This document shows, one piece after another, positions 23,001 through 38,000 of a DNA stretch of 64,000 nucleotides. The stretch lies in assembly GCA_951804985.1 (NCBI GenBank), contig OX638132.1, forward strand, positions 102,352,026 to 102,416,025. The letters are read 5' to 3'. Position numbers and translations under genes: made by a program. The first letter of the stretch is position 1. Every line of letters starts with the position of its first letter. Under the pieces are notes generated by a model that was not told the origin of the DNA, made no database searches, and saw nothing but the letters and a program-made list of their open reading frames with translations. Origin of the DNA: Dryomyza anilis (Eukaryota; Arthropoda; Insecta; Diptera; Dryomyzidae).

Positions 23001-26000
23001 GGCATGGCAATTATGGGAACAGCAAGCAGTAAGGAAGGAAATTTCAAATTTCTCGCTGTTTTCACATTTCGACTGAAAGGTCAAAAGCGAACATGTGACA
23101 AAATACAAGTGTCGGCCTTGAGCTGCACATACACAAAATACTATTTTATCAGTTCCTATTCGTTTAAACTGTTTTAAACTCTTTGAATTCAATATGAGAA
23201 ATGTCACAATACAAAAAAAAACTCAGATTTGAATTTGATTCTGATTTTTTGTTTTTTTTTTAATTATTATTTTTTTTTATTAAGGGTCTTCAGTCAACAT
23301 AGTACATTTACGCGTAATTTTATGAAATAAAATTTTATCTGGACTATCAAAGAGAATTGTTGCCAGAGATAATTCTAATTTTTTACCGATAAAATGTTTC
23401 CCGGGCAATTCTTTCCCAGACAATTCTTCCCGTATAATTATTATTCGAGGCAATATTTACCGTTGGCGTTGGACTGCGAGCTGAAAGGTCCCCACCTCAA
23501 GCCTGGAATGGGGCTAACAACATCTTTTCATAGAAACATTTTTCTATACCGCGCTACCTCTCGGCAGTAAATGGTAAACCTACGAGAGTAAAACATTGCC
23601 TATGAAAAGCTCTCACCCGCCGTTCGGATTCGACAATAAACTGTAGGTCCCACCACTTTGAGTACAAATATAACACGCACAACTCAAAATGGTGAGAGAG
23701 CTCGGCCTAAGTTCTTATAGGACTGTAGTGCCAAACTATTATTATTATAATATTTACCTTCTATTTGAACAGCACATCGAAGGTGTTTCACAATTCCATT
23801 TTCGTAAAAATTGAGATATATTTTATGAAAATCCTTATCATAATTACATTATTATTGCGTTTAATAGATGTATGATGCATATGTAGGAGGTGTCATGTCC
23901 AGCAGTACAATTCCGCCTACATTCTGTGAGATCTTTTAAAATGAAAAATAAATTCATTAATTCGCTTTTTGTACCTATTTTTTTGAATTCATTTTGTTTA
24001 CATATTTTATATGAATTTTGATTGGAATTCGATCGGCTGATACATATCGGATGTGTTTTTAATATTTGGATTTTATAGAAGGTGCTACGTCCAGTGCTCT
24101 CATACCCAAGTAACCACTTTGTGGCAAACTTAAGTGGTAGCCACACAGTTGCCATTAAAGTTGTTGTTCTAAATCATGCGAAATATACTTATTTGCCACC
24201 CAATTGCTAGTCAAAAAGTCCCGGGGCGAGGCTTTGTTGCCACAAATTTTGATCCATTAAAGTTTCGGTTCACCTATTTGGAACTTGAACTGTAATTTTA
24301 ACTTGAACTGTAATTTATGTGTAGATTAAAAATAAAATTAATAAACAGTGAATGTTTGTTCTGTAATAAAATATGCATGGCATAATAATAGAAGTCTTTA
24401 CGAACGGAGTTTTGTAAAAATTACAACTCGAATTTAACAAACGATTCAAGTTTGCGGGTTAAGCCTTATATCCTACCCCCTCTAATTTTTACGCGCAACA
24501 AAAAATATGCATGGCATAATAATAGAAGTCTTTACGAACGGAGTTTTGTAAAAATTACAACTCGAATTTAACAAACGATTCAAGTTTGCGGGTTGAGCCT
24601 TATATCCTACCCCCTCTAATTTTTACGCGTTTTTTTATGTTTTAAATTATGCCTTTGCGGATGTATATTTTTGCAACACAACTTTCAATAAACATATGTA
24701 GTGGATATTGTAAATGTGTCGTGTATAATAATATCTATTTATTAAATTTTAAAGATAATTAGCTACATTATATATAAACATGTTCCTATTAGGTTTTTCA
24801 TTCTATACTTGCCACAGAAAATAATGCATTCAATAATTTGCCGCTTTTTGCCACCTAATAGCAACAAAGTTAACTCCGCCCATTATTGTATGTGTTCCAT
24901 TATTAGAATGAATGCCTTATATATCACAGCATTGCAACATGTTATTGCGTATGTTCCATACATGTTATAAGCCACCTCTTTGGGACTACATATTATTAGT
25001 TTGCAACACTGGTGTCAGAGGTAACTTAAAAGGTACACATATGCCACAATAGTTTGTGGCAATTGTCGAGCCGTGGTTGCTTGGGTATCGACCAGATTTG
25101 GTAAGACCATTTAAAATGGAGAAATATAACGTTAAGCAAAACATCATTAAATGCTCAATCTTAATTGCAGACATAATGTGATTTAAATATTTGAGTTGTA
25201 AGTGCGGTTCCCATACCAAAAAAATCGAATTTTATCTCTTCGACTGAATTTGACAGATTGAATTCGATTTTGTTTCAATTTGAATTCAATTTGTATCGTT
25301 AAATCGAACTTTGGAATAGCAAAAATTAAATTTGATCGAATTCAAATTTTAATTTAACTAAAACTTGTCGAATTAATTTACAGAGGAAATTTGAAAATTC
25401 TGAATATTATGAATTAATAAAATTACAGACAGCTACACGTCATTGAAAGCTTAACTGCTTCTGACATCTGACAGACAGATAGATAGATACATGTTGCATT
25501 TACTAATGCGGAATTTATTTATTACGTTTTTCTTTTTATTTTCTTTGCAGACGCAAAGACAGCAGCGCCTTGCAACGTTCGGCCAGCATCGATTCGGTGG
25601 CCGAAGCCGTCTGGAGCGATACCCCCAGACCCTCCCTGGACATACCACGACCGGCAGTGGCTCCGTTCAGCAAGCGACCGTCGGCCAGCAGTTTGTTCTC
25701 GAACTGCAGCAATACGTCGCAGATCGCACAGTTGAATATTAATTATAGCGACATCTCGGGCAGCACTAGTGCCGGCAACAGTCGTCGCGAGAGCCTGCTG
25801 AGTCCATCATCGACCAGAAGGAATAAACTGACTCGAATAATAAATGGTGAGTGGGTGGTTAGATTGGGTTGGGTTGGGTCGGGTCGGAATGTAGAAGGTT
25901 GATTGGGTTCAATGGGGTATCAAGTGGTTATCAACACACTGCATGATGTGCTCCGAAGTCTTGAGTTGAGCTACATAGTAGATGGATTTATGAAGTTGCG

Positions 26001-29000
26001 AACGAATAATGTAACCGTGGTGCTTGTCCGACCGCACTGTCTGTCTTATGTATAGCACACGGTGCCAAAGTTTGCATGAACTGCATATTTATCATATTTC
26101 AGTGCAAAATGCATTGCGTAACTTTTATGTGATTTGCTGTTACTAAAAACTTTATTTATTCTCATGTACTCCTTGAATAAGAATTGATTAGATGGAATAT
26201 AATAACAAAAAGTAGAAATAAAAGTCTGTTTAATATCTGATGGCTGTATAAAATAGGTACATTAAAAAAATGTAAATTCAAAAATGTGAAACATTGAAAT
26301 ATGTAACAAATATTTTTGAAAACTTGTTTTTTGTTTTTTGAACTTTATTATGTAGGTAGATACTGAATATTTAAATTGGCTTTTTTTTGAAAATTTTATT
26401 TTGAAATATTTTTTAAATTTAAAAATTAAATAATTTTTTTATTTGAGTTTTAATGAAAAATTAGAGTTTTATAATAAAAATACACTTTTTGTTAAAAATT
26501 TGATGATTTTTTTATATAAATTTTTAATACAAATTTTAGTTTTTGATAAAAATTTGAAGATTTAGTTAAATTTGAAATTTTGAGTAACAATTTAAATTTT
26601 CAGTTTTTGGTAAAAATTAAAATTTTTAGTTAACATTTTTTTTCTTCATAAATAACGATTATTTTTGATTTTTAAAATTTTGCTCAGAAATAAAACTCAA
26701 TTTCAATTTTTATTTTCAAACTAAAAAATAAAAATTAAAATTAATTTTTTTTTTGCTCAAGAATAACGATTATTTTCTGATTTATACTTTTTTTCAAGTG
26801 CGTCATTTAAACTTTTTGGAATGAATCTGTTCCAATTGGATTACAGAAGCACCCAAGTGCGTCATTGGATTTTTTTCGGTGAATCTGTACCAATGGGATT
26901 GCACAAGCATCCAAATGTGACATTAAAATTATTTTGGGTGAATCAATTCTTATGGAATTTTTTAAAGTAAAAATTGAATTTGGAGTTTTATTTCTGAGCA
27001 AGCAAACAAAACCAGTTGGGAAGGTTAGATCACATGGGAAATTTCGAAGTAGGGAAATTATGATATGAAGTTAGGAAGAATTTTGAAACTTATTGTCGGT
27101 CTAAGCCGACTATGTGATAATGTGCGAGGGTACTATTAAAAGTAGTGCATAGGTCACGAGGGTATACGAATCATAAAAATAACTCAAAAGTTGCAATCGC
27201 TAAAGAATTACCTTTCATTTGATACCCATATGATTTTTTTTGGGTAACTATAATTCGGTTCGCGAGAAAGCATCATTTTGAAATATTTGAGCATAAAGTC
27301 AATTTGACCAAGAAAGTTCACTTAAGACCGTATAAAGTAAAATTCTTTTGTAGATGTAAATTTTATATGAGGTATTTAAACATAAGAGGTCGGTTCTCAG
27401 GTCACAATAGAGCGATCATGCCATTTTTGTTGTTCAGACAGATTAGATATATAAGTAATCTAAATCTAAAGTTTCATTGATCTAGCTTCTCTACTTTTTC
27501 TGTAATCGTGATTTCAACAGATAGACAGACATATAGACGGATATCGCTTAATCGACTCAGGAGGTCATGCTGATCAAGAATATATATACTTTTCCATACC
27601 GGAGATGCTTCCTTATGGGTGTTACAAACGGCGTACCAAACTGAATATACCCTTTCACTCTAAAAATTAAAAATAATCGTTATTTTTTGATTTTTCCCTA
27701 AAAATCCAAAAAAATAAAAATCTTTTCCGATTTCCATGCCGCATGCGAAAATAATTAATTCTGCATTCTCAAAATAAGCGTAAACCTTTTATAATACGTT
27801 GATTTTTTTTCATTAAAAAAAAAATAGAATAACCGTTATTTTCGATCTCTTTATAATAATCATAAAATTCGAGATCGCAACATTTGACGCTAGATGGCAG
27901 CAGTTAATGCAAGCTCAATTAAGTAAACACTCTCGAATGATTCTATCAACATTATAAACTATTAACCCATTAACGCCTATTGTGGCCAATCGCGAACTAT
28001 AATTAGAGTGTATTCTGTAGTACGATTTGGAATAGTATTCATTTTATTTGATATAAGTTTTAATTAGACTACACTGTAAAAGAGATGAAAATTGGCGATT
28101 TTGACTGCATACACATACTTTATATGGGCACTAAAAAAAATTAGCGTCGGTAGCTCAAGGTTAGTGCGTGGGACTGCGAATCGAAAAGTCCCCGGTTCAA
28201 GTCTGAACTGGGGTTAACAACATCTTTTCATAGAAACATTTTTCTATACCGCGCTACCTCTCGGCAGAAAATGGCAAATTTTGCCTATGAAAAGCTCTCA
28301 CCAGTTCGATTCGGTCTTTAAACGGTAGGTCCCACCAGTGTAGATATTTATATTTTTATAATTTGTACTGAATTAACGATAAAAAAGTACCAAATTGGAA
28401 TAAAATGTACTGAATTTTTTCTATTTCGAGGTTAGGTGATTTGCACATATTTAAATGGGATTTCAACGATTTTTTTTCTGATTGTGTCTTGTGTCCGACG
28501 ACTTACGTTTTCTAAATATCATTAATATCAGTTTATCAATGAATTTTCATTAGTTTTGTAGTTATAGTAGAAAATATAATAAATTGAATGTTTATTGATA
28601 TTTTGTCAAGCTTTCAAATAAAAATGCAATACTTATGGATACTGACCACATCGTCTCAATTTGACATTGTTATAGGAAGAGGAGAACTTGAAACGAAATC
28701 AAATTCTTCAATTGAAGACAAATTCAGTGATAGGTCTGCATGACGTTGGAAATCAGTTCAGTGATATGTCTAAACGGTAAAGTTGCCGGTTGTTTTGTGA
28801 CATATATATCCTACATAAAGTGACATATATATCCTACAGACCCAGGAGAAGGTCACTATATAGTTTTCGTTGACCACGTCCACTTTTACGCCCATTTTTA
28901 TTTTTGGTGTATAATTCAGATTCATTGCAAAATCACTGAACGTATTTTTTTGAAAACTTGCATTACTATGATATAAAGTCCATGCAGTATCCTAAACCAG

Positions 29001-32000
29001 AAATAAACAATATTGGGCATAGGGGAGTGGCACCTCCCATAGAACCCAAATATTCAGTAAGCTTTATATAGCCGTAATGCTATCGATTTCAACTCAACTT
29101 TAAAATTGGATGTTACTCATCTTACTTAATCTCACCACACCAAAACTCACCACACATAAACTCACCACACAAAAACTCACCACCTCGAAACTCACCACAC
29201 TAAATTCATCACACTAAAACTCTAAACGGTAAAGTTGCCGGTTGTTTTGTGACATATATATCCTACATAAAGTGACATATATATCCTACAGACCCAGGAG
29301 AAGGTCACTATATAGTTTTCGTTGACCACGTCCACTTTTACGCCCATTTTTATTTTTGGTGTATAATTCAGATTCATTGCAAAATCACTGAACGTATTTT
29401 TTTGAAAACTTGCATTACTATGATATAAAGTCCATGCAGTATCCTAAACCAGAAATAAACAATATTGGGCATAGGGGAGTGGCACCTCCCATAGAACCCA
29501 AATATTCAGTAAGCTTTATATAGCCGTAATGCTATCGATTTCAACTCAACTTTAAAATTGGATGTTACTCATCTTACTTAATCTCACCACACCAAAACTC
29601 ACCACACATAAACTCACCACACAAAAACTCACCACCTCGAAACTCACCACACTAAATTCATCACACTAAAACTCACCACACTAAAACTTCTACTGGAAAT
29701 ACACTACGTGGAAGAATTGTTCGGTAAAGAATTCTACCGGGAAGAGTTTTACGGGCACGAGTTGTGCATGGGTCCAGCTAGTAAGTCACATTTTAACTAA
29801 TATTTATGGTCATTTTTAATAATTCTTAATATTTTTGAAAATTTTGGAACTCCATAATAACTATATTTTTAGAGATTTTCCCTCTTTAAAAATTTATAAA
29901 GCATCATACATGAGTCCAACATCGTGGACATGTTTTTCGAGAAATGTCCAGAAGAAATTTGACAAATTACATCAAAATTCAAGTAAATCCAATGGCCGTT
30001 AAAAGGTTAAAATTACTTTATCCGACTTCGCCACATCTCCCCCCCCATCCTTCAGTGCGGGTTCTCTCATATTTCTTAATCTATGCGAATGTTTTGTTAT
30101 TGCACGAAAGCCTTGTTTTTTATTGAGATACTCGTATCGTACACAGTGGAGGCGCGTTGAGGCTTTCGTTTTAACGTCGTTTTTAATTGTTTACGCTCTT
30201 TTATAAAAGAGCGCTTGGTAGAGCGAAAGAGAGAGAGAGCGCGCATAAAGTATCTATTAACGCGTTTGCAGTTACTGACTACGACGATCATCGAAAATCC
30301 AATTTCGAAATTCAGTCTTCATTTTGTAGTACCAACGAAAGTGCGGACTCGTTGTGGCCAGTCGCAGTGAAAGCGTTTCTTAAGACCCATAAACGGATAT
30401 TTAGGCGGTTTAAGTGAAAAACACTTTAAATCAAATATCATTTGATACAGCCAACCTAAAAAAAAAAAAGAAAACCTTTTGAAACAATCATTAGTGAGTG
30501 ATCGAAGTTCGCATTACGCTTGTGGCAAAATATATCAGCACAGAGTGAATTTGTTGGTTTTGTTAAAACATAAAAATACCTCTGTGTTTGTGCACCCCGT
30601 TTGGTATCTAGATACACGGTTTAAATCTATAGAAGATACCTGTTTGAATTCAGGCGAAACGCTGTTTTTGCCTGGGTGTGTGTGTGTGAGTTGGCCGGTG
30701 AGCTCGCTCGGTGCTCAAATTGTTACCTGTCGTGTACCTTGAGTGCGATCGTCGCTAACAGAGAGTTGTTTTTTTTTTATTTTATATTTGGTACGCTCCA
30801 ACTACAACTTTTTCATGTTACTTCATAAAACGACGTTTTTGCTGAATGTGTGTGTGTTTTGTATCTGTGTGTTGTGAATACCAAACAAACAAACAAATAA
30901 ACAACCAGCCAAACTAAATGCCGCGTGTTTACTGACTCAGTATCGCATTTATCTTGTTTTTGTCGGAGACTGCTGAAAACAATGCGTTCTGCACGTTATT
31001 GCAGAGCAGAATCGCCAAAACATATCGCATGCCCGTGAGCGCACGTATTTGCAGATACGATACACTTGCTACGACATATCTACCCGATACGAGTTGTATC
31101 TGCTGTAAGCGACTGCCGCTGCTGCTAATCGTAATTGTCGTCGTCGTCGTTGTCTGTTGATGTCATATTTCTCAAGACGTTATTATTAAAATTAACATTA
31201 AATGCAACGAAGCAAAGCGATGCAAAGAAAGTGAAGTTGAACTTTTCCGGCACATCGCATACATGCACATCACAGTTCATCCAAACTACATAGATACTAC
31301 TAACTACTCCTTCTTCGCCACCGCAACCGCAATCGCAACCGCCACCGCACGAATATTTTTAGTTGTTTGAGCGCGGCTACGGCGATAATGACGCTTAGTT
31401 TCCAGCGAAAAAATACTTAAAATGAACAGGTAAACAAAGCATTAGTTGCAGTGGGTTTTTTTTTATTTAAATACGTGACCCGATTGATCTTGCGAGACAA
31501 ACATCTAATATTTCAGTGGTTTATATTAATTGTAGGGGTTCAAGATCAGCGCATTTGAAGTAGAGCTAATTTTGTGTATATAGTTAAGTTCATAATAGAA
31601 AAAAAAAACATTTATAACGACGCTATATCATTTTCAAGTTTGTTTCTCTTTATAGACACTGAGAAAATTTAACTACCCTACAAACGATAATTTTTAAATT
31701 CGATATGATGATGATAAATTTTAGATTTAAAACTCAAAATTATTTTTGTCAAATAATAAAATTTTCTGAACAAATAAAATTTGTTTATCGAAAATAAATC
31801 CATTTATGATATCATCTCGATATCTTAACCACAAAAAAAACGACATTATTTTAGATAGGTTCGTTTTTATCGAAAAGCCCATCGTTTCATCGTATCATTA
31901 TAGATTATCGAAAACGAAAATTTGAGGCTATAAAGATATCGTATCGATATCGTAAAATTATCGTTTGGTTTGCTGGGTAAATTTTTTTTTTTAAATTGTG

Positions 32001-35000
32001 GGAATTAACTGGAATCAGGAGAACGGGTTTTAGTTGACAACGGAACAACATCGACTTTTGATTTTAAATAACAACGGAACTCGATATTGATACTCAAATA
32101 AATTGTATAGGGTGCAATGCCGGCATTCGGAATCCAGAATTTCCGAGAATACAAAGTAATAATTCAGGAATTTTCGGTATTGCAATAAAAAAAATCAATA
32201 AAACATAAACTTATATAAATTAATAAATCTGTTAATTTATTGAGATTTATTAAAATGTGGTGGATCGTGGAAAAAACCTTTGTAATCCAATATTATACCG
32301 ATCCAGAATGGGTGTAAATACACCACAAGAGTGTGAATTTCTATGTCAATTGTTTACCATCTTCCGGGTTCGCACAATCTTAACTTACTTTAAATTTATT
32401 GGCCCATAACTATAGACAATTTTAAACTTGAACGTATTTTATTGTACGTCTTTTTGACATTTATTTTCATATGAAAACATTCAGAAAATTCGTATTTAAA
32501 TTTAAGCTCCATGCTATTTTTAACTATAGTTGCGGCCCATTATCTTAAAAGAAACCGACTGTCGAAAAAGTGTTCTTCAATATGATGAATTGTATGTGAA
32601 GAACACGTTTCATCATATTAAGGAATAAAAACCTAAAACACATCATACATGTACTTCATATTGAAGAATGCTGATCATCAAACCAAATTTCAATCAAAAT
32701 ATTTATTTTTCGTTAATTTTTGTCCGTACTTTTCAGTTCTCAAGTAGTTCTTGTATGTTATTTCTTATATAATGATTGTTCGACATGCATAAATTGGTAA
32801 AATGTTTTCTAATATATTTATTTACAACTTTTTATAAATAAAAAGTTATATTTATAAAAAATATATATAAAAAAAGTATTTTTTGTTATACATTTTTTTT
32901 ATGAAAAATAAATATTTTTAGGACAAATTTTTTTTACGAAAAAAATTTTTGAAGGACATTTTTTATCAAATTATTTTCTAAAAAAAAATATTTTTTTTTG
33001 ATAAATTAAAAAAAAAAAAAAATTTTAAATTATTCATAAATATTATGATTATATTCATCAATATGACAATTCAAATTCATTGTATTGAATATTTTGTTCA
33101 TATATATGAAGAATGCATTCATTAATATGGTGGTATCAACATGATGAATCTGGTAGTTGGTAGAAAAATTCATAATATTTATAAATAAATTATGAATAAA
33201 TCATATTGATGAATTTTTTTTGTGTGTATATAAGCGACTGATACCAATTTTGGCCTCTAGATCAGAATATAAAATATTTTTTATAAACCTAAATATAAAA
33301 TTTCAACCTGGTGACGTTTACTTCTACAACGTGTTATTTCATGACATTTTCTTTTATTTTTCTCGGGCAAAATTTTTGGCAGGGTCAAGGCATGTTTAGA
33401 AATATTTTTTGACCTATTTCAAACAGCCAAAAGCGGAGTTTGTATCACAAGCTGTATGTTTCTTGCCCGTTCCCCAAATATGCCGCGAATCTGCTATTAA
33501 AATTTTACAAAATTGGACAACCTGCTATATACCCTTCCTGAAATATTCCATTTATCTGTGTGTTTGCCGGAAATATTCCTGAGAAATGCAAGAAATGTTA
33601 TCTAGGGTTTGTTATTTTTGATTTTTTTTTTTTTTAATTTCAATTCGATTTATTATTTAGTTTGTATCTTTTTTGTTAATATAGTGTGTTCTTTTTTTAT
33701 AAAGGTTTCATATACTATTTTTATTTTTTTATAATCAATTTAAAATGTTGTCATCTAATTTTAGTTTGTTTTATTATTTATAAATTTCAGTTCTATTTAT
33801 TTTAAATGAATGCGATTTCAAACGTATATCTCAATGAAAATACAGCCCATAATTAAAATTAGTATTTCTTAAAGTCAACCTGTTCTATTTGACAAACCGC
33901 GTTGGATTTGGCCTACATTTCAGAATTATTCAAAAATATATTTCATGTATATTAAAGTCAATATTTTAAAAATAAACTCGTAAATGTTTATTATAATTTA
34001 ATTCGCTATATTAGTAAATATTTATTATTGATTTTTGTTGTTTTTGTTTAATTTATGACTTTCTTCGTAATTCGCAAAATGTTTATGAATTTAAATTTTC
34101 AATAAAATATTCATTCAACTCTACTTTTGAGTCATTAAACGAAAGATGTTTGCTTAATTCACAAAAACTCTTTATTAATTAAATCAAATCAAGACGCACC
34201 AAAAGTCAATCTTTAGAATACATTATGCCCATATTGTCCACCATTGTCTTGCCATCATTTACTATGTAGTCTTCGGCACACAAATAAACAAGCAAATTTA
34301 CATATCTGATTAATATGAATACATTTTCAGCCGCACCATAATCCGTCGTTTCGTAATATCAACCGACAATATTCAAAGTCAGTCACTCGACTGACAGTAG
34401 CAAGTCGAGTAGTAGCCCACAAGTCGCCGCCCCCAGTCGTGTAAGAAAGCGCAAATAGTACCATGTACCATGTAGTATGTGTGTGGTGGACCCATTATCA
34501 ATTTAAGTTTCCGTTCAAGAATAGCTGCTTAAATAGCATTTCACTTACTGCGCACAATGAGGAAATATCAATTAATCTGAATTTAAAACCCATTGAAGTG
34601 TTTGTTGGCAGGGATCCGATGGGAGGTAGTTTCAGCACTCCTGCACGACATATGTATTTGTGTGGTTACTTTTGTGAGTAGATATAAATTCAAATCGTAA
34701 TCGGCAAACGTAATAGATTTGGGAATTTCCCTCAGAAATTCTTTCCGGAGACAATTTTTTCTAGGATTTTTTTTTCACAGACTTTACCATAAATACATAA
34801 ATTTTAATTTACGCGAATCTTAATGCACTCGAAAAAACATGATAAGCTACAAAATTTTAAAAACAAAATGAGAGGAAAATAATCTTCTTCTTCTTATTCT
34901 TCAGTTCCTTAAATACCTAGCGGGACATAAGGCATCATCAAAAGGAAAATAATATTAAATAATAAACTAACGTAATTTAAAAAAAAAAAATTATAATTTC

Positions 35001-38000
35001 AATGCAAAAACACGAAAAAAATGTAGTTAATTTAATTTTTACATCTAAAACACGATTATTGACACAACTTACACTAAAGCAGAACTAACTAAGTTTTTGA
35101 CATTTAAATTGAGTTAAGAGTTAAGAGGATTTGCATTCTAAATTGTCTAGGGTTTGAATCCCTTCATGGGTTATTGTGCGCTCGTTAATATTTACTACAA
35201 ATCGTACACCGAGAAAAAAAAACTTTAAAATCACTTTAATATCTGTGCAAAACAATTCATAATTAAAGCAATAAATGTATGAAAGTCAGCCATATTTGAA
35301 AACTTAAATTTTAAAGTGTTTACTTTAAATTTTAACAAAAATTTTATATTTTAATGTGTCATGAAGAAAAATTGTGTTAAATTCCGATCATCAAACCATG
35401 ATTCATTGTATTGAAGAATCATTCATAATATTAATGACTAACCCCATCAATGCTATGAATGCTTTTATAAATACACCCAGAAAAAAATACTATATAAATA
35501 ATAGTTTTTTACTATTTACTTAAAAATAGTCAATAGGATAAATTATTATTTTAATAGGAAAATACCATTAAATACTAGAAAATACCATGACATTGCCATT
35601 CAGTTTATATGAAAAGATTTATTTTTTGATTACTATTAAATCATTAATTGTCATATTGACCAATTTTAATGGGATTTGAGGGAATTCTTTTCTGGGTGTA
35701 TGAAGAACGCTTGGTAACTGTCGAAAAAGTGTTCTTCAATATCATGAACTGTATGTGAAGAATACGTTTCCTGATACTAATGAACCAAAATATAAAATAC
35801 AACATAAATGTTCTTCATATTGAAGAACGCTGTTCTTTAAACCAAATTTTTATGAAAATATTTTTTTTTCGTTCATTTTTTGATGGACTTCTCAGTTCTC
35901 AAGTAGTTCTTGTATGTTATTTCTTATGTAAGGCTAGTTCGACATGCATAAATTAGTAAAATGTTTTTTAATATGTGTTTTGTCCGATTTTTTTTCGGAA
36001 CAAATTTCTTTTGTCCGATTTTTTTTTTTCGGATAATTTTTTTTAAATTATTTTATTGTTATTTTTTAAATAACATTTTTACAACACTTTTTTTCGAATT
36101 ATTTTATAAAAAAAAAATTTTGTTTTTTTTTTAATATTATGTCAAATTCATCAATATAACAACTCAAATTCATTGTATATAATATTTCGTTCATATATAT
36201 GATGAATTCATTCACTAAAATGTCATTTAATGAACGGTGGTATCAATATAATGAATCTGGTAGTTGGTGAAAAAATTGATAATATTTATTAATAAATTCA
36301 TCATATTGAAGAATTTTTTTCTGTGTATGTTGCCAGCAAAGTAAAAAAAAACTGAAATATTTGTATATGAAAAATAATGGGTAAAACAAAATATTTGAAC
36401 TAAACTCCGATTCTTAGAGCGAACGAAACGAAACATTTGAAATATATACATGTTCAAATTTTATTAGACGAAGGGGAAAACGAATCGTAATTACTATATA
36501 ATATAAGGTTAGGGGGACTTTAACTTTTTATTTATTATATTTTTAATTTTTGATGAAAATTTTAGTTTTTCGACAATTGTATTTTACACAAAAATGCATT
36601 TTCAAGTTATTTAAAAACATATACATACGTGTGACAAATGTGTATGTATTCAACAAAGTAGGGGAAACCGGGGCTAAGTCGACATCGGGGCAAAGTCAAT
36701 ATTTGCTTTAAAACGCGAATGGGATGTTAGATCAACTTCAAATTGATACTATACACGTAACATTAGATGCCACTAACAGTGAGAAGAGAAATCCATTTTG
36801 TGCTGGAACTTCAGTTTTTGTGTAATAAAATGTGTTTCTTGACTCCAAAAGTTAGATATTGATCCCTAGTAGAAATTTGCCCGATGCGCCATCGGGAAAT
36901 GATCGGGTTTTCGTTGGGTAAGTCCTATTAGAGAAATTATGATCATTGCCTTTGCATGGCCTTATCATGCTTATCATACCAGGGTTTGCATTATCAAAAT
37001 AGTCAATGTTCCTGATCATAGCTACACCCAGAAAAAATACTATATAAATAATAGTTTTTTACTATTAAAAATAATCAATAGGATACATTATTAGTTTAAT
37101 CGGAAAATACCATTAAATACTAGAAAATACCATGACACTGCCATTGAGTTTGTATGAAACGATTTATTTTTTGTATACTATTAAATTAATAAATGTCCTA
37201 TTTACCAATTTTAATGGGATTTGAGGGATTTTTTTTCTGGGTGTACATTATTTGTTCCTCATAACGAAATGACATCAGACAATGATCGAGATTTAATGAG
37301 AGAAACCCTATTATGCTCGGGCAATTGTCGGGTAAATAAAATAGTCTGTCTTACAATATAATGAGACTTGTCAATCAGTTGACCATGATTTAAGAAGTTA
37401 TTGCAAAAAATAGATAAAATGTGAATAATATGAATAATGGTCAAACAATTTCGCGGGATCGGAATAAAATAGCAGGAATAGTTTTATCTTAGAATATATA
37501 ATTCAATCAAATTGAAAGATATCAGCAAAAATGTGCATTCGCGGGAAAAGTGGGTAGTGTTGAATTTACCCCAGCCTATTTTTAAAAGCAGGTTTGAGGT
37601 TGTGTCGCATTTGCATTTGTTTCCTGGAAACTAAATATTGTGGATCTTTACAGCTTATGGAACATTTTTAGCTAATGAATTAATCTATCCAACTGTATTA
37701 TTATTTTTGTCCTATGTCATTGATATGGTGGTCAAAATTAGCATTGAAAAAAAAGTGTCGATTTAGCCCTGGTCCCCCTAGCTTTTTTTATTAAAGGAGT
37801 ACTCAAAATGTAAAAAAATTACAATGTAGGATAATAAAGTTTCCAGATTTGTTTCATGGAATAATTATTCGATTGCTGTCTCTTTCTTGGCCACAACTTG
37901 CTTAAGTCTATCAAAAAATTTCACACGCGACACGTACTACCTCATCTGGTATATTAACCCATACATAAAAATAACAGTCTTAAAATCATTCAAATTGTTG

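Larger units (their letters stand above)
19258..25550. other. wake intron 4 (6.3 kb)
   Basis: Mostly mobile DNA: MITE fragment (19751), fold-back (19890-20100), hairpin minisatellite (20373-20530), hAT-like MITE (21149-21650), a degraded repeat (about 22180-22400), a SINE (23466) and a TA-flanked element (24103-25087). A non-repetitive, more GC-rich stretch at 20690-21148 contains a short ORF. CTGT-rich simple sequence lies at 22835-22945. Around 25200-25400 are several ATTCAATTT/AAATTGAAT pieces in both directions. Confidence 0.7.

Noticed and set aside
31422..31429. ATGAACAG as a coding start joined to wake exon 6
   Set aside because: It leaves phase 2 while the acceptor at 42905 needs phase 1; the result would be out of frame.
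35110..35190. tRNA-like sequence with GGTTTGAATCCC
   Set aside because: Only the B-box-like part is convincing; the A box and stems are missing.
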